The notes under the pieces are model-generated. The model worked only from the letters and a program-made list of their open reading frames with translations. It ran no database searches and was not told the DNA's origin. A program made the position numbers and the translations under genes. A DNA stretch of 64,000 nt from CAZBUK01 sp964495085 (GTDB lineage: Bacteria > Bacteroidota > Ignavibacteria > T3Sed10-11), in the NCBI GenBank assembly GCA_964495085.1, contig CAZBUK010000005.1, positions 9,177-73,176 of the forward strand. Reading direction: 5' to 3'. Numbering within the stretch: position 1 is the stretch's first letter; each line of letters begins with the position of its first letter. This document shows positions 15,375-25,097 of the stretch, piece by piece.

Positions 15375-18026
15375 ATGTCGACCCCATTGATGCAGCAATA
15401 TGCCCGTATTAAGGCAAAATATCCCGAGACGGTGCTTCTCTTCAGAATGGGGGATTTCTACGAAACTTTCGAGGATGATGCCGTCACAACTTCGAGGGTA
15501 CTGGGCATAACGTTGACGAAACGCGGCAACGGTACCGCCGGCGAAATTCCGCTGGCGGGCTTTCCCTACCATGCACTCGAAGCCTACCTGCCGAAGCTCC
15601 TTAGAGCGGGATTCCGGGTGGCTATCTGCGAACAGCTTGAGGATCCGAAGCTTGCGAAGGGGATAGTCAAACGGGACGTCGTCGAAGTGGTAACTCCCGG
15701 AGTCGCGTTCTCCGAAAAGGTGCTCGATCAGAAACAGAACAATTACCTCGCCGCTCTGGCATTGCCGCATGCCGTCGCGAACGGCGGAGAAATCATAGGA
15801 TTCACGTTTGTCGATATATCAACCGGTGAATTCTTCATCGGAGAATTCGCGTTCCGCGAACTGTCGGATCAGATGGCATCGATACGTCCTTCCGAAGTGC
15901 TCGTACAGAAACGCGACTTCGAATCGATCCAATCAATGCTCCGGAAATCGTATGCCGGCCGGACCGTCGCTCCGCTGCTCACAAAGGTGGACGATTGGGT
16001 CTTCAATTATGACTACGGGTATGAACTGCTGCTCTCCCACTTTCGGACACAGACGCTGAAGGGGTTCGGATGCGAACAGTACCAGATCGGCATCGTCGCG
16101 GCCGGCGCGGTTATGAATTATCTGCAGGAGACGCAGAAATCAAATTTATCGCATATCAGACGACTCCGACCGTATGAGTCCTCGGATTACATCGTCCTCG
16201 ACCAGTCGACACAGCGCAATCTCGAGATAACGACCCAGTTGATGTCGGGAGGAGGGGAGGGGACCCTCTTCTCCCTCCTCGACCGGACCCTGACCCCGAT
16301 GGGAGGGAGATTGCTCAAGCAATGGGTATCCCGGCCTTTAAAAAAACTTGATCCCATCCGCGAGCGGCTCGACGCCGTTGAGGAGCTCTCTGAACAATCT
16401 GTAAAGCTCGAAGCCATTCGACGCATCCTCGATACCATAGGAGATCTCGAAAGACTTACCGGAAAGATCTGTACCGGACGGGCGAATCCCCGCGAAGTCG
16501 TACAGCTCTGTTCGATCCTTGAGGTCGTCCCCTCTTTGAAAGCGGAGACGAACGGTCTGCTATCTGTACTTCATAAGAGGATCGATGGTGAGCTAAATCC
16601 GCTCGGGGATCTTGTCAGGGAGATCAAAAAAGCAGTTAACGACGATCCGCCGATCCTCCTGTCGGACGGAGGCGTTATCAGAAGAGGATACAGCGCGGAA
16701 CTTGATGAACTCAGAAATCTCTCCAGTTCGGGGAAATCGTGGATAGCCGACCTTCAGATGAAGGAACGCAAACGGACGGGTATCGGCTCTCTCAAGGTCG
16801 GATACAACAGAGTGTTCGGTTATTATATCGAAATTACGAACACACATAAAGAGAAGATACCGGCGGACTATATCCGGAAACAGACGCTGACGAATGCGGA
16901 ACGGTTCATCACGCCGGACCTGAAAGAATATGAAGAGAAGATACTGCATGCCGAGGAGAGCATCGCCAGGCTGGAGTCTGAATTGTTTAACCGGCTTCGT
17001 GAAACCGTCGCAGCTGAGGCGGCGGCAATTCAGACTGACTCCGCGGCAATTGCAATGCTGGATGTACTCTCCTCATTTGCGGCTATCGCACGAAAAAACA
17101 AATACGTCCGTCCGTCGGTGACGGACGGGGACAGAATCGAGATTATATCCGGTCGACACCCGGTGATCGAATCATTGCTCCCCCCCGGCGAACGCTATGT
17201 CCCGAACGATACGCTCCTCGACCTCGAATCGCATCAGATTCTGATCATAACCGGTCCGAACATGAGCGGAAAGTCGAGCTTCATCAGGCAGGTCGGCCTG
17301 ATCGTACTGCTCGCCCAGATTGGTTCGTATGTACCCGCGGAGAAGGCGGATATCGGGATAGTCGATAAAATCTTCACGCGTGTCGGCGCCTCGGACAACA
17401 TTGCATCCGGAGAATCCACATTTCTTGTTGAGATGCACGAAGCGGCGAATATCGTCAATACCGCGACCGAGCGCAGCCTGATTCTGCTCGATGAGGTCGG
17501 ACGAGGGACAAGTACGTTCGACGGCATCAGCATCGCATGGGCATTGACGGAATACATTCACGGACGGCTCGGCGCCAAGACCATCTTCGCGACTCATTAC
17601 CATGAATTGAACGAGCTGGCGGGCCTCTTCCCACGCATCCAGAATTATCGCGTCGATGTCCGCGAATACGGCGATAAGGTAATATTCCTTCATAAGGTGG
17701 TGCCTGGTTTTGCCGATCACTCGTACGGAATTCAAGTCGCCCGGCTGGCGGGGCTGCCGGAAGAGATTACCGACCGTGCGAAATTGATACTGAAGAATCT
17801 GGAGAAATCGGGACTTTCACTCCGAGACGTAGATGAACGGAAGAGTTCTCAGAAGGAAGAGCTGCGAAAGAGTCTGCGCGACGGCGCCGAAGAACTCCAG
17901 ATGACGCTGTTCGAGATCAAGGATGATAAGCTGAGGGAGCAGATCAAAAAGTTGGAGCCGGAGCGTATGACTCCCCTTGAAGCTCTGCATTATCTTGCGA
18001 AGCTGAAGGAAGATCTCGGCGAATAG
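15375..18026 (+). CDS. mutS: DNA mismatch repair ATPase MutS
   Basis: The protein has 883 aa. The mismatch-reading motif is 'GDFYETF' (Phe28, Glu30). Core and clamp domains follow. The ATPase has Walker A 'GPNMSGKSSFIRQ' near residue 635, then 'ESTFLVEMHE', Walker B 'LILLDEVGRGTSTFDG' and 'FATHYHEL'. The C-terminus has the short helix-rich dimer segment. Length and motifs fit MutS1, the mismatch sensor that recruits MutL, rather than MutS2 (no Smr domain). No mutL is in the window. Confidence 0.97.
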   Translation: MSTPLMQQYARIKAKYPETVLLFRMGDFYETFEDDAVTTSRVLGITLTKRGNGTAGEIPLAGFPYHALEAYLPKLLRAGFRVAICEQLEDPKLAKGIVKRDVVEVVTPGVAFSEKVLDQKQNNYLAALALPHAVANGGEIIGFTFVDISTGEFFIGEFAFRELSDQMASIRPSEVLVQKRDFESIQSMLRKSYAGRTVAPLLTKVDDWVFNYDYGYELLLSHFRTQTLKGFGCEQYQIGIVAAGAVMNYLQETQKSNLSHIRRLRPYESSDYIVLDQSTQRNLEITTQLMSGGGEGTLFSLLDRTLTPMGGRLLKQWVSRPLKKLDPIRERLDAVEELSEQSVKLEAIRRILDTIGDLERLTGKICTGRANPREVVQLCSILEVVPSLKAETNGLLSVLHKRIDGELNPLGDLVREIKKAVNDDPPILLSDGGVIRRGYSAELDELRNLSSSGKSWIADLQMKERKRTGIGSLKVGYNRVFGYYIEITNTHKEKIPADYIRKQTLTNAERFITPDLKEYEEKILHAEESIARLESELFNRLRETVAAEAAAIQTDSAAIAMLDVLSSFAAIARKNKYVRPSVTDGDRIEIISGRHPVIESLLPPGERYVPNDTLLDLESHQILIITGPNMSGKSSFIRQVGLIVLLAQIGSYVPAEKADIGIVDKIFTRVGASDNIASGESTFLVEMHEAANIVNTATERSLILLDEVGRGTSTFDGISIAWALTEYIHGRLGAKTIFATHYHELNELAGLFPRIQNYRVDVREYGDKVIFLHKVVPGFADHSYGIQVARLAGLPEEITDRAKLILKNLEKSGLSLRDVDERKSSQKEELRKSLRDGAEELQMTLFEIKDDKLREQIKKLEPERMTPLEALHYLAKLKEDLGE

Positions 18027-18106
18027 TACTCATGACGCTTTTAGGCGTGCGGGAAATGCAGGATGCATGGAAGGAGCATCTGTCATCCCGGCCCGCGCAA
18101 GTCGTT

Positions 18107-19144
18107 TCAACCCCGCGCAACGGCGAATTTTACGATCTCGCCCAATGCTTTCCCGAAACTCAGACCGTATTCCTGGGCGCTGCGCATAAATCCTACCTCG
18201 GGCGCCAGATCCGGATTCGGGTTTACCTCAAGCACATATAGTTTTTTATCCTTTCCGAGACGCATATCGATGCGTGCATAGTCGCGGCAACCCATAATCT
18301 GAAATGCTTTCAATGCCATCTGGTGCGCTTTTCTGGTCGTAGCTTTCGGAAGATCAGCGGGACAAACGGGGAATGCCTTGTGGTAAGATTCATGCGTCGG
18401 CTCCCATTTCGACTGATAGCTGACGATACGGTGAAGATGGTCGGGCATCTCCGAGAAATCGATCTCGGAAATCGGGAGCGGAACGGGATCGGTATCACCG
18501 AGTATAGCAACGTTCAACTCGCGACCGTCGATAAATTCTTCGACCAGGGCGGATTGCTGGTAAACTTCATTTACGTACTCGACCCGCACCAGGAGTTCTT
18601 CCCGGTTGAAGACCACGGACTCGTTCTCGATTCCGGCGCTTGCATCCTCGCGCGCCGGTTTGACTATCAGGGGATACCGCAGGCCGTGGCGCTGGGGAAT
18701 GTTATGCTTGCTGAATTTCTTAAACCGCGGAGTATGAATTCCGTTTGCGAGGAGTATCTGTTTGGTGAGCATCTTCCGCTGGCATAAGCCGAGCGTTAAG
18801 GCAGGCGCTCCGGTAAATGGAATTTTGAGCAACTCGTACAATCCGGCGACCTTGAACTCATCCCAGGGCGAATCGTTAAAGACCTCGACGAGATTGAATA
18901 TGACCCCCGGTTTTTCACGGACCAGGATCCGGTAAAGCATGGTGAACCTATCCTTCAGGTTGACTGCATATGTCTCGAATCCCTCCTTAGTCAGAGCTTC
19001 CGCCATCGTGCGGATATCCTCTTCGGGAGACGGAACGTTCATGTCGAAGTACGGCTCGAAATCGAGATCTTTCCCAGAAATTTTTTCCGGGATTTCGTCG
19101 GGATGGGGTTCGTTGTACAGGATGGTAACTTTGGTGCTTGTCAT
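18107..19144 (-). CDS. D-Ala-D-Ala ligase-like ATP-grasp protein
   Basis: Starting at the ATG at 19144 gives 345 aa; an upstream in-frame ATG at 19207 would add 21 residues without a better ribosome site. The N-domain starts 'KVTILYNEPH' and continues with 'EKPGVIFNLVE'. The ATP-grasp region has 'PFTGAPALTLGLCQRKMLTK', 'YPLIVKPAREDASAGI', 'ALVEEFIDGRELNVAI', and the metal-binding end 'DYARIDMRLGKDKKLYVLEV' then 'NPNPDL'. Family members join a carboxyl group to an amine. It stands alone, away from mur genes and opposite a C39-like peptidase gene, so a role outside peptidoglycan is possible. Confidence 0.82.
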   Translation of the reverse strand: MTSTKVTILYNEPHPDEIPEKISGKDLDFEPYFDMNVPSPEEDIRTMAEALTKEGFETYAVNLKDRFTMLYRILVREKPGVIFNLVEVFNDSPWDEFKVAGLYELLKIPFTGAPALTLGLCQRKMLTKQILLANGIHTPRFKKFSKHNIPQRHGLRYPLIVKPAREDASAGIENESVVFNREELLVRVEYVNEVYQQSALVEEFIDGRELNVAILGDTDPVPLPISEIDFSEMPDHLHRIVSYQSKWEPTHESYHKAFPVCPADLPKATTRKAHQMALKAFQIMGCRDYARIDMRLGKDKKLYVLEVNPNPDLAPEVGFMRSAQEYGLSFGKALGEIVKFAVARG

Positions 19145-19262
19145 ATTGAAATCCGGTCGATGGGTGCTGAGAGACTGTAACCCGTACGAGTGCGAATCAG
19201 GTTGCATTTAAGATACGAAATCGATAGTTTAGAAAAAAATCGCTCACCTCAGTACGACTTCA

Positions 19263-20123
19263 ATGGGATTATATCCTCAACCGAATAAGTGGACCTGCGG
19301 GCCGTTCGCGTTAAAGCATGCGCTCATCATGCTGGGAACCTTTGCGGATGAGACAAGGATCGCGCGGATTGCCGGCACGCACTGGTGGTCGGGAACCGAC
19401 GAGATAAAGCTTGCGAAAGCCGCAAGAAAACTCGACTGCGAAATGAAACTGATACGCAGACGCGAACCACTCCTTGCGCGAAAGGTACTTCTATCGAATC
19501 TGAGAAAAAACAGGCCGTGCATCCTCTGCGTCGATCAATGGAATCACTGGATTACCGTCGTCTACGGACAACGCGAGACGAACGGCAGGTTCGTCATTAT
19601 CGATTCGAAGACCGCTCCTGTCATGAACATTCTTACATGGCCGCAGTTGAAAAAACGGTGGGCGTACTACGATGCCGATCTGTACGACGACTCGCGTCCC
19701 ATATTCGATCTGCATCCGATCATCCCTAACTTTCGGGTTCCCATTAAGGCGAAGTTTTCCATACACCGGGCGAAATATCTGCGCCGTCCCGAGAACAGCG
19801 ACTTCGCAGAAAACTGGGACGATTATGTCGGCGATCTGCTGACGATATGCAAACCCAGAACGGCGAGGAGCAGAGAGGTGATCTCGATGGGTGAATTTCT
19901 CAGGCGTCACGAAGAGATGCTCGTGGCGCTCGTGACGTATTGGCATGGCGAAGTTACGAAGCAGGAGATCCGTAAGATACTCGACAATATGCAGTTCGTC
20001 GTCGATACGTACGGATTGGTGATTCCCGTCGAGAACGAAAAAAAAGCGATCGCATCGATCGCTATATTGCTCGCTCTCTGGGCCTCGAGCATTTACGGAA
20101 CGGGAGAATTTTATACGGACTGA
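19263..20123 (+). CDS. C39/papain-like cysteine peptidase-domain protein
   Basis: The protein has 286 aa and no signal peptide. The catalytic Cys lies at residue 12 ('KWTCGPFALKHAL'), the His at 95 ('QWNHWITVVYG') and the Asp at 114 ('VIIDSK'), the order and spacing of C39-like peptidases. An Arg/Lys-rich middle section and a helical C-terminal 100 residues (to 'LALWASSIYG') are not part of the known domain. It is divergent from the ATP-grasp gene, 118 bp apart, and the pair may act on the same peptide or amide. Cytoplasmic location is inferred. Confidence 0.75.
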   Translation: MGLYPQPNKWTCGPFALKHALIMLGTFADETRIARIAGTHWWSGTDEIKLAKAARKLDCEMKLIRRREPLLARKVLLSNLRKNRPCILCVDQWNHWITVVYGQRETNGRFVIIDSKTAPVMNILTWPQLKKRWAYYDADLYDDSRPIFDLHPIIPNFRVPIKAKFSIHRAKYLRRPENSDFAENWDDYVGDLLTICKPRTARSREVISMGEFLRRHEEMLVALVTYWHGEVTKQEIRKILDNMQFVVDTYGLVIPVENEKKAIASIAILLALWASSIYGTGEFYTD

Positions 20124-20133
20124 ACCGGTCGTA

Positions 20134-20159
20134 TAAAAAAAGTCCGCAAACTGCGGACT
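20134..20159 (-). terminator. Terminator of the toast-rack gene
   Basis: AGTCCGC (20141-20147) pairs with GCGGACT (20153-20159). On the minus strand the stem is followed by a run of T (20140-20134). It lies between two convergent genes. Confidence 0.8.
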
Positions 20160-20193
20160 GTTCATCGCTGAATATCTTTTGTTGCCGGATATT

Positions 20194-21054
20194 TTATCTT
20201 TTCAGTTTCACGCTGCCCATTCCGGCCTCGACTTTGATGGTCAGCTTTCCCTTTGCGGTTTCGTAATTGGGAGATGTATATTCATTCCTTTGGTTTTTTC
20301 CGAAATCATTCGGCACGTCGACCGAAGAGAACAAACGCTGTTGTGCGATCAATTTAACGCCGATATGCGGCGGAACGATGAGCGTAACGCTTCCCAATCC
20401 TACATCCACGTTTACAAATCCCTCGTGGGATAGTTCGCCGCCGAAGTCGAGAACATACGATCCCACCCCTCCCTGGAATGACAGCTGTTTGAAATTTGCA
20501 TTCGATAAAAAATCGGCCGTGAACCTGCTCACTCCGGATTCGATCTTCATATGTTCGATTGAGCCTTTGTTTGGCTCCGCGAATCGGAGAGAGACAGTGC
20601 TCGCACCGGTGCTTAAATTCAACTTATTGACCCGGAGACCCGTAAAATCGAAATTGCCTTTGCCCGCACCAAGCTCGATATCGAACTGCAGCGGAATATG
20701 ATCGATGAACTGAAGCTCCCATGTCCCGGAGTCGAGATTGCCGAGGCTGATCGTTCTCTTCTGACGTTCGGGCGGTTTGAGCTCGAGTTTGAGCTTCCCC
20801 AGCCCATCGTCAATCCGGTAATGAATATCGGTGATGAAATCCTGCGAGGGCTCGACGAGCATGTCGGCGACTACGATCTTATCCGTCTGGCCGCGACCGA
20901 GATGTACCCTACCGTAAGCCGATTCAAGGCGTACCGCGACAGCCTCCTCGCCCGTATACAGTATCTCCTTATGATACTGCGATTGAGCGTTCGCGGCGAT
21001 AATTGTACCGAGAACCAACGTACACGCCGCCGGTATTCGAACGCGATTCTTCAC
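20194..21054 (-). CDS. Exported toast-rack (LiaF/DUF4097-like) protein
   Basis: The protein has 286 aa with a signal peptide ending '...IIAANAQ'. The mature protein is a succession of short beta-strands with a repeated pattern of the type 'FDIELGAGKGNFDFTG', 'LNLSTGASTVSLRF', 'MKIESGVSRFTADF' and 'VDVGLGSVTLIVP', ending 'VEAGMGSVKLKR'. That is the toast-rack beta-solenoid of the LiaF C-terminal and DUF4097 group. Many members are linked to envelope-stress regulation. It is 99 nt downstream of an ECF sigma gene on the same strand and likely in its operon. Confidence 0.82.
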   Translation of the reverse strand: MKNRVRIPAACTLVLGTIIAANAQSQYHKEILYTGEEAVAVRLESAYGRVHLGRGQTDKIVVADMLVEPSQDFITDIHYRIDDGLGKLKLELKPPERQKRTISLGNLDSGTWELQFIDHIPLQFDIELGAGKGNFDFTGLRVNKLNLSTGASTVSLRFAEPNKGSIEHMKIESGVSRFTADFLSNANFKQLSFQGGVGSYVLDFGGELSHEGFVNVDVGLGSVTLIVPPHIGVKLIAQQRLFSSVDVPNDFGKNQRNEYTSPNYETAKGKLTIKVEAGMGSVKLKR

Positions 21055-21153
21055 CGTTTGCCCCGTTTCGGTTTAATAATCATATATATGCTTTTCGGGT
21101 ACATTTTCACACTTTAGGTATACGGCCGGGGAGGAGAAATTGTTGCAAAAATC

Positions 21154-21795
21154 CTAATATTCCCTTATTCGTTTCCGGAGGTATTTGTAGAGCAGTTCCC
21201 GTCCTCTGAAAATATGTGCTTTTACGGTACCAAGTGGGATATCCAGTTCTTCTGCAATTTCGTCATAATTCTTCTCATCGATATGCCGAAGAATAATCAC
21301 ACTTTTATACTTTTCGGGGAGGGATTGGATAGCTTCCTGGATGACGCTGTTTCGTTGCCGGGATATTATACCTTTATCCGGTTCGTAGGTCCTGTCGGGG
21401 AGCTCGTAACTGTATTCCTCCCCTTCCGATTCAAAGGATTGATCGATCGAAAAAGTGTGAATTTTTTTCTTACGTAGATGATCGATACAGGTATTTGAGG
21501 CGATTTTATATAGCCAGGTCGAGAAAGCGTACATATGGTTGAACGAGCTGAGCGAATTGAATGCCTTCACGAACGTCTCCTGGGTCAGATCGTACACTTC
21601 GGTTTTATCGTGTACCATTCTGAATATGAGACTATAGATGGCATCCCGGTATTTATTCATCAGCCGCGAATACGCGTCCTGGTCGCCCGCTACCGCCTTC
21701 CGTATCAGCTCCGAATCCTCATCCCTGGATTCTGTTTTCCTGGGGACGGAATCCTCATTCTGGACGGGTATATGTGGTTTCTGCGTGTTATCCAT
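21154..21795 (-). CDS. ECF RNA polymerase sigma factor (RpoE type)
   Basis: The protein has 213 aa from the ATG at 21795; an in-frame TTG at 21822 is possible. Region 2 covers 'LMNKYRDAIYSLIFRMV', 'VYDLTQETFVKAFNSL' and 'FSTWLYKIASNTCIDHLRK'. Region 4 covers 'AIQSLPEKYKSVIILRHI', 'YDEIAEELDIPLGTVKAHIF' and 'RGRELL'. This is a standard ECF sigma. No anti-sigma gene of the usual zinc-finger type follows; instead the toast-rack gene does. A possible acidic N-terminal extension (residues 1-30) precedes region 2. Confidence 0.92.
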   Translation of the reverse strand: MDNTQKPHIPVQNEDSVPRKTESRDEDSELIRKAVAGDQDAYSRLMNKYRDAIYSLIFRMVHDKTEVYDLTQETFVKAFNSLSSFNHMYAFSTWLYKIASNTCIDHLRKKKIHTFSIDQSFESEGEEYSYELPDRTYEPDKGIISRQRNSVIQEAIQSLPEKYKSVIILRHIDEKNYDEIAEELDIPLGTVKAHIFRGRELLYKYLRKRIREY

Positions 21796-21908
21796 GTAGG
21801 AATGTATTATCGATTCACCCAAAGTAATTAAAAATAGCTAATTCTTCAACCGGACCCGATGAGACATTTCGCATTGCTTTATATCGTCAAAATATGTACT
21901 TTGGCCTT

Positions 21909-22568
21909 ATGCTGATAACCTTCGAAGGATTGGATGCCTCGGGCAAATCGACGCAAGCGCGGATACTGGGTGATCGACTGGAGGCAGCGGGTGAAGAGAT
22001 TGTATTCATACGGGAGCCCGGGGGAACCGGAGCAGGCGAGCATATTCGTACGGTATTGCTTGACGTCGGAAACCGGATAGACCCGGTCGCCGAAACGCTC
22101 TTATTTTCGGCCGCGCGCGCCCAGGTCGTTCGCGAGATCATCCGGCCGGCGTTGCAGCGGGGTGCGACCGTTGTTTGCGACCGGTATGTCGATTCTACGA
22201 CAGCTTATCAGGGATACGGAAGGGGAGTAGATCTGGAATCAATCCGGATGATAAACCGTATCGCCACCGATGGACTTATCCCCGATTTGACTTATTTTAT
22301 CGATGTCTCCGTAGAGACTATTGAGAAGCGGCAGCGGATCGCAGGAAAGATTGCCGACCGCATGGAACAGGAAGGGCGGGCATTCTTCACCCGGGTACGC
22401 GACGGATTCCTGGAGCTTGCAAAGATCGAGCCCCGCTTCAGGGTTATCGACGGCGAACAGGACGAGCAGAATATTGCATATGAAATTTGGAATTGCGTAT
22501 CGGTACTTCTTCCAACCGAAGCGGGGAGCATGCGCGATTCCGGACGAATAACCCATAGGGAGGAGTAA
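21909..22568 (+). CDS. tmk: Thymidylate kinase
   Basis: The protein has 219 aa from the ATG at 21909 (an ATG at 21894 would add five residues). Motifs are P-loop 'FEGLDASGKST' near residue 5, 'REPGGTGAGE' (the DR/EP-type motif), and 'VVCDRYVDSTTAYQGYGRG' for dTMP binding. It phosphorylates dTMP to dTDP. The C-terminal 25 residues are a non-conserved tail. The CtpA-type gene starts two bases after its stop. thyX and a deoxynucleoside kinase nearby belong to the same pathway. Confidence 0.94.
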   Translation: MLITFEGLDASGKSTQARILGDRLEAAGEEIVFIREPGGTGAGEHIRTVLLDVGNRIDPVAETLLFSAARAQVVREIIRPALQRGATVVCDRYVDSTTAYQGYGRGVDLESIRMINRIATDGLIPDLTYFIDVSVETIEKRQRIAGKIADRMEQEGRAFFTRVRDGFLELAKIEPRFRVIDGEQDEQNIAYEIWNCVSVLLPTEAGSMRDSGRITHREE

Positions 22569-22570
22569 CC

Positions 22571-24241
22571 ATGTACCGGAGTATGTTACGTATGAAGCGC
22601 AGGGTTGTACAGATTTTTTTAATCGGTTCATTGATTTTCGCGGGGACTCAGAGCTTCGCCGACGACGAGCGGTATATCAAGATCAACCGGTCGATCGAAC
22701 TCTTCGGAAGAGTCTATCAGGAGATTATAAATAATTACGTCGACGAGATAGATCCCGAATTTTTTATGCAGGCGGGTATCGAGGGTATGCTGGGTACCCT
22801 CGATCCGTATACGAATTATATCGACGAGAACGGACGGGAGGAAGTGGATCTACTGACCACCGGCCGGTACGGAGGTGTCGGTATTACCATTGGCGTACGC
22901 GACGAACAGGTGACGGTCACATCGGTATCCGACGGTCATTCTGCCTTCAAACAGGGCATCATGGTGGGCGATCGTATCATCAGCGTCAACGGCGGGAATA
23001 TCTCACCGCTCCGGCTCGATGAGATCAGGTCGAAGGTCCGCGGAGAACCGGGAACCGTCGTCGAGTTCATGATCGAACGGGACAGCCACGAGGTTCCCCT
23101 TGTATTCACGCTCGTCAGGGAATCGATCCGGGTCAGAAATCTGACGTTTGCGGATTTCATCGGCGACGATATCGTGTATCTCCGTCTGGAACGATTTTCA
23201 CGGGGTGCGGGAGGTGAGGTCCGCAACGCGCTTCGTGAACTCAATACGAAAGGTTCCATCAGGGGAATCATACTCGACCTGCGCAATAATTCGGGGGGTC
23301 TGCTCGATGCCGCCGTGGAGATTACCGATCTGTTCGTACCGCGGGGCACGCTCATCGTATCGACGCGGGGCCGGACATCCGATTCGGTGCGGCGATACGT
23401 TGGATCACAGGACCCGCTCTTCCCCGAAACCCCCCTCGTGGTGCTGATCAACGGCAGCAGCGCGAGTGCGAGCGAGATAGTTGCTGGAGCCGTTCAGGAC
23501 CTCGATCGCGGAGTGCTCGTCGGTACACGTTCCTTCGGAAAGGGATTGGTTCAGACCGTTTCGCAGCTCAATCCGAAGACGCAGCTGAAGATGACGACTT
23601 CCCGCTACTATACACCGAGCGGAAGAAGCATCCAGACAGCCGATTATCTGGCGAACGCCCCGCGGGGTTTGTTCGCGGTACATCCGGATAGCCTCAGGCA
23701 GGCATATCATACGGCAGCTGGACGCCCCGTTTATGAAGGGAACGGTATCCTGCCCGATTCTGCGGTGACCGTCCGGGAGACCGGCAGGTATATTGCCGAG
23801 TTAAACCGCCGTTCGATGGTGTTCATGTTTGCAACGAACTATATTCACAATCACCCCGAGGCGGAGGACGAGGTTATTGTCGATGAACGGACAATCGAAT
23901 CATTCAGGAACTTCATCGCCCGGAAGAAATTCGAATACCGGGATTTTACCGAGATTAAATTGAACGAACTCAAAGAATACGCAGACAGAGAAAACTATAA
24001 CAGGCAATTCCTCGAGGCGCTCGACGGTCTGGACTCCACGATCGAAGAGGAGAAGAAACGGATATTCGAACGGCATCGGGGAGACATCGTCCGCGAACTG
24101 GAAATCGAACTTGCGGGAAGGTATAGGGGCGAACGCGGAAAAGTCGTCGCGGAATTGAAATACGATCCCCAATTGAAAACCGCGGTAGAAATAATCAAGA
24201 ACAAACCATTGTATCAGATGCAGTTGACTGCCGCCGAATGA
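22571..24241 (+). CDS. ctpA: S41 family C-terminal processing protease (CtpA type)
   Basis: The protein has 556 aa with a signal anchor at residues 10-30. The order is an N-terminal helix domain, a PDZ domain near 85-165 ('GGVGITIGVRDEQVTVTSV', 'GIMVGDRIISVNGG') and the S41 catalytic domain ('ILDLRNNSGGLLDAAVEI', 'LINGSSASASEIVAG' with the nucleophile Ser, 'GTRSFGKGLVQ' with the Lys). A charged, helix-rich C-terminal part of about 130 residues follows. It acts in the periplasm on protein tails. The start lies two bases after tmk. Confidence 0.93.
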   Translation: MYRSMLRMKRRVVQIFLIGSLIFAGTQSFADDERYIKINRSIELFGRVYQEIINNYVDEIDPEFFMQAGIEGMLGTLDPYTNYIDENGREEVDLLTTGRYGGVGITIGVRDEQVTVTSVSDGHSAFKQGIMVGDRIISVNGGNISPLRLDEIRSKVRGEPGTVVEFMIERDSHEVPLVFTLVRESIRVRNLTFADFIGDDIVYLRLERFSRGAGGEVRNALRELNTKGSIRGIILDLRNNSGGLLDAAVEITDLFVPRGTLIVSTRGRTSDSVRRYVGSQDPLFPETPLVVLINGSSASASEIVAGAVQDLDRGVLVGTRSFGKGLVQTVSQLNPKTQLKMTTSRYYTPSGRSIQTADYLANAPRGLFAVHPDSLRQAYHTAAGRPVYEGNGILPDSAVTVRETGRYIAELNRRSMVFMFATNYIHNHPEAEDEVIVDERTIESFRNFIARKKFEYRDFTEIKLNELKEYADRENYNRQFLEALDGLDSTIEEEKKRIFERHRGDIVRELEIELAGRYRGERGKVVAELKYDPQLKTAVEIIKNKPLYQMQLTAAE

Positions 24242-24254
24242 TCTCCACTCCCTC

Positions 24255-25061
24255 ATGGACTTCTCGCTGATCGCGCTTCTCATCGGAACCGGGTGCATCA
24301 TGGGCTTTACCGCCGGTTTCTTCGGCGTCGGCGGTGGTATCGTGCTGGTTCCGATGCTGCTGTTCATCTACTCAAGAACGGGCGTAGAGGCGTCCATCAT
24401 CGCACATGTCGCTTTCGGTACGAGCCTCTTCGTATCCACCTTCACGTCTCTCTCCAGCTCATACCGTCATTACAAAAACAGCAACGTACTGCCCCGTGCG
24501 GTGCTTATTCTTGCCGTAACGAGTATTGCAACCGCACTTGCCGGGTCATGGATTGCAGACCAGCTGAGCAGCATAGCGCTCCGGAAAATATTTTCTGCGG
24601 TTATATTTTTTGCCGGGTTGCGGCTGGTTTTCCAAGCGAAAGAAATAACCGACAACCGGCGCCCGAATCTCCGTCTACTCGGTCTCGCGGGGATAGGTGC
24701 CATGACCGGATTTGTATCGTCGCTCGCGGGAGTCGGAGGCGGCGTATTCTCCATTCCGATGATGTATCAGTTCCTTAATTTCCCGATCAAGAAGGCGATC
24801 GGCACATCAAGTGCGGTCATCGTATGTACGACCTTCTTTGCGTCGCTCGGGTATATGGCGAACGGATGGGGAAAAGCAGATCTTCCGACGTTTACATTCG
24901 GTTACGTACATCTCGGGGCGGCGCTGCCTGTTATCGTATCCGGCGTGTTGTTCAGCCAGATCGGAGCGGCGGTAACCCACCGGACGGAGGTCAACCGGCT
25001 GAGAAGGTTTTTCGGAGGGTTTCTCGTCGTTGTCGCCATCTATATATTTGTTACCTCCTAG
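24255..25061 (+). CDS. TauE/SafE family permease
   Basis: The protein has 268 aa with about eight helices in two repeats. The repeat signatures 'MGFTAGFFGVGGGIVLVPML' near residue 16 and 'MTGFVSSLAGVGGGVFSIPM' near 150 are the paired 'G..aG..G.GGG....P' motifs of the family. Members move sulfite, sulfonates or other anions. The ATG follows the protease stop by 13 nt, so it may be co-transcribed. The downstream neighbour is convergent. Confidence 0.92.
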   Translation: MDFSLIALLIGTGCIMGFTAGFFGVGGGIVLVPMLLFIYSRTGVEASIIAHVAFGTSLFVSTFTSLSSSYRHYKNSNVLPRAVLILAVTSIATALAGSWIADQLSSIALRKIFSAVIFFAGLRLVFQAKEITDNRRPNLRLLGLAGIGAMTGFVSSLAGVGGGVFSIPMMYQFLNFPIKKAIGTSSAVIVCTTFFASLGYMANGWGKADLPTFTFGYVHLGAALPVIVSGVLFSQIGAAVTHRTEVNRLRRFFGGFLVVVAIYIFVTS

Positions 25062-25097
25062 AAATCCTCGCAGCCTGCGGATGATCCCGCATGCATC

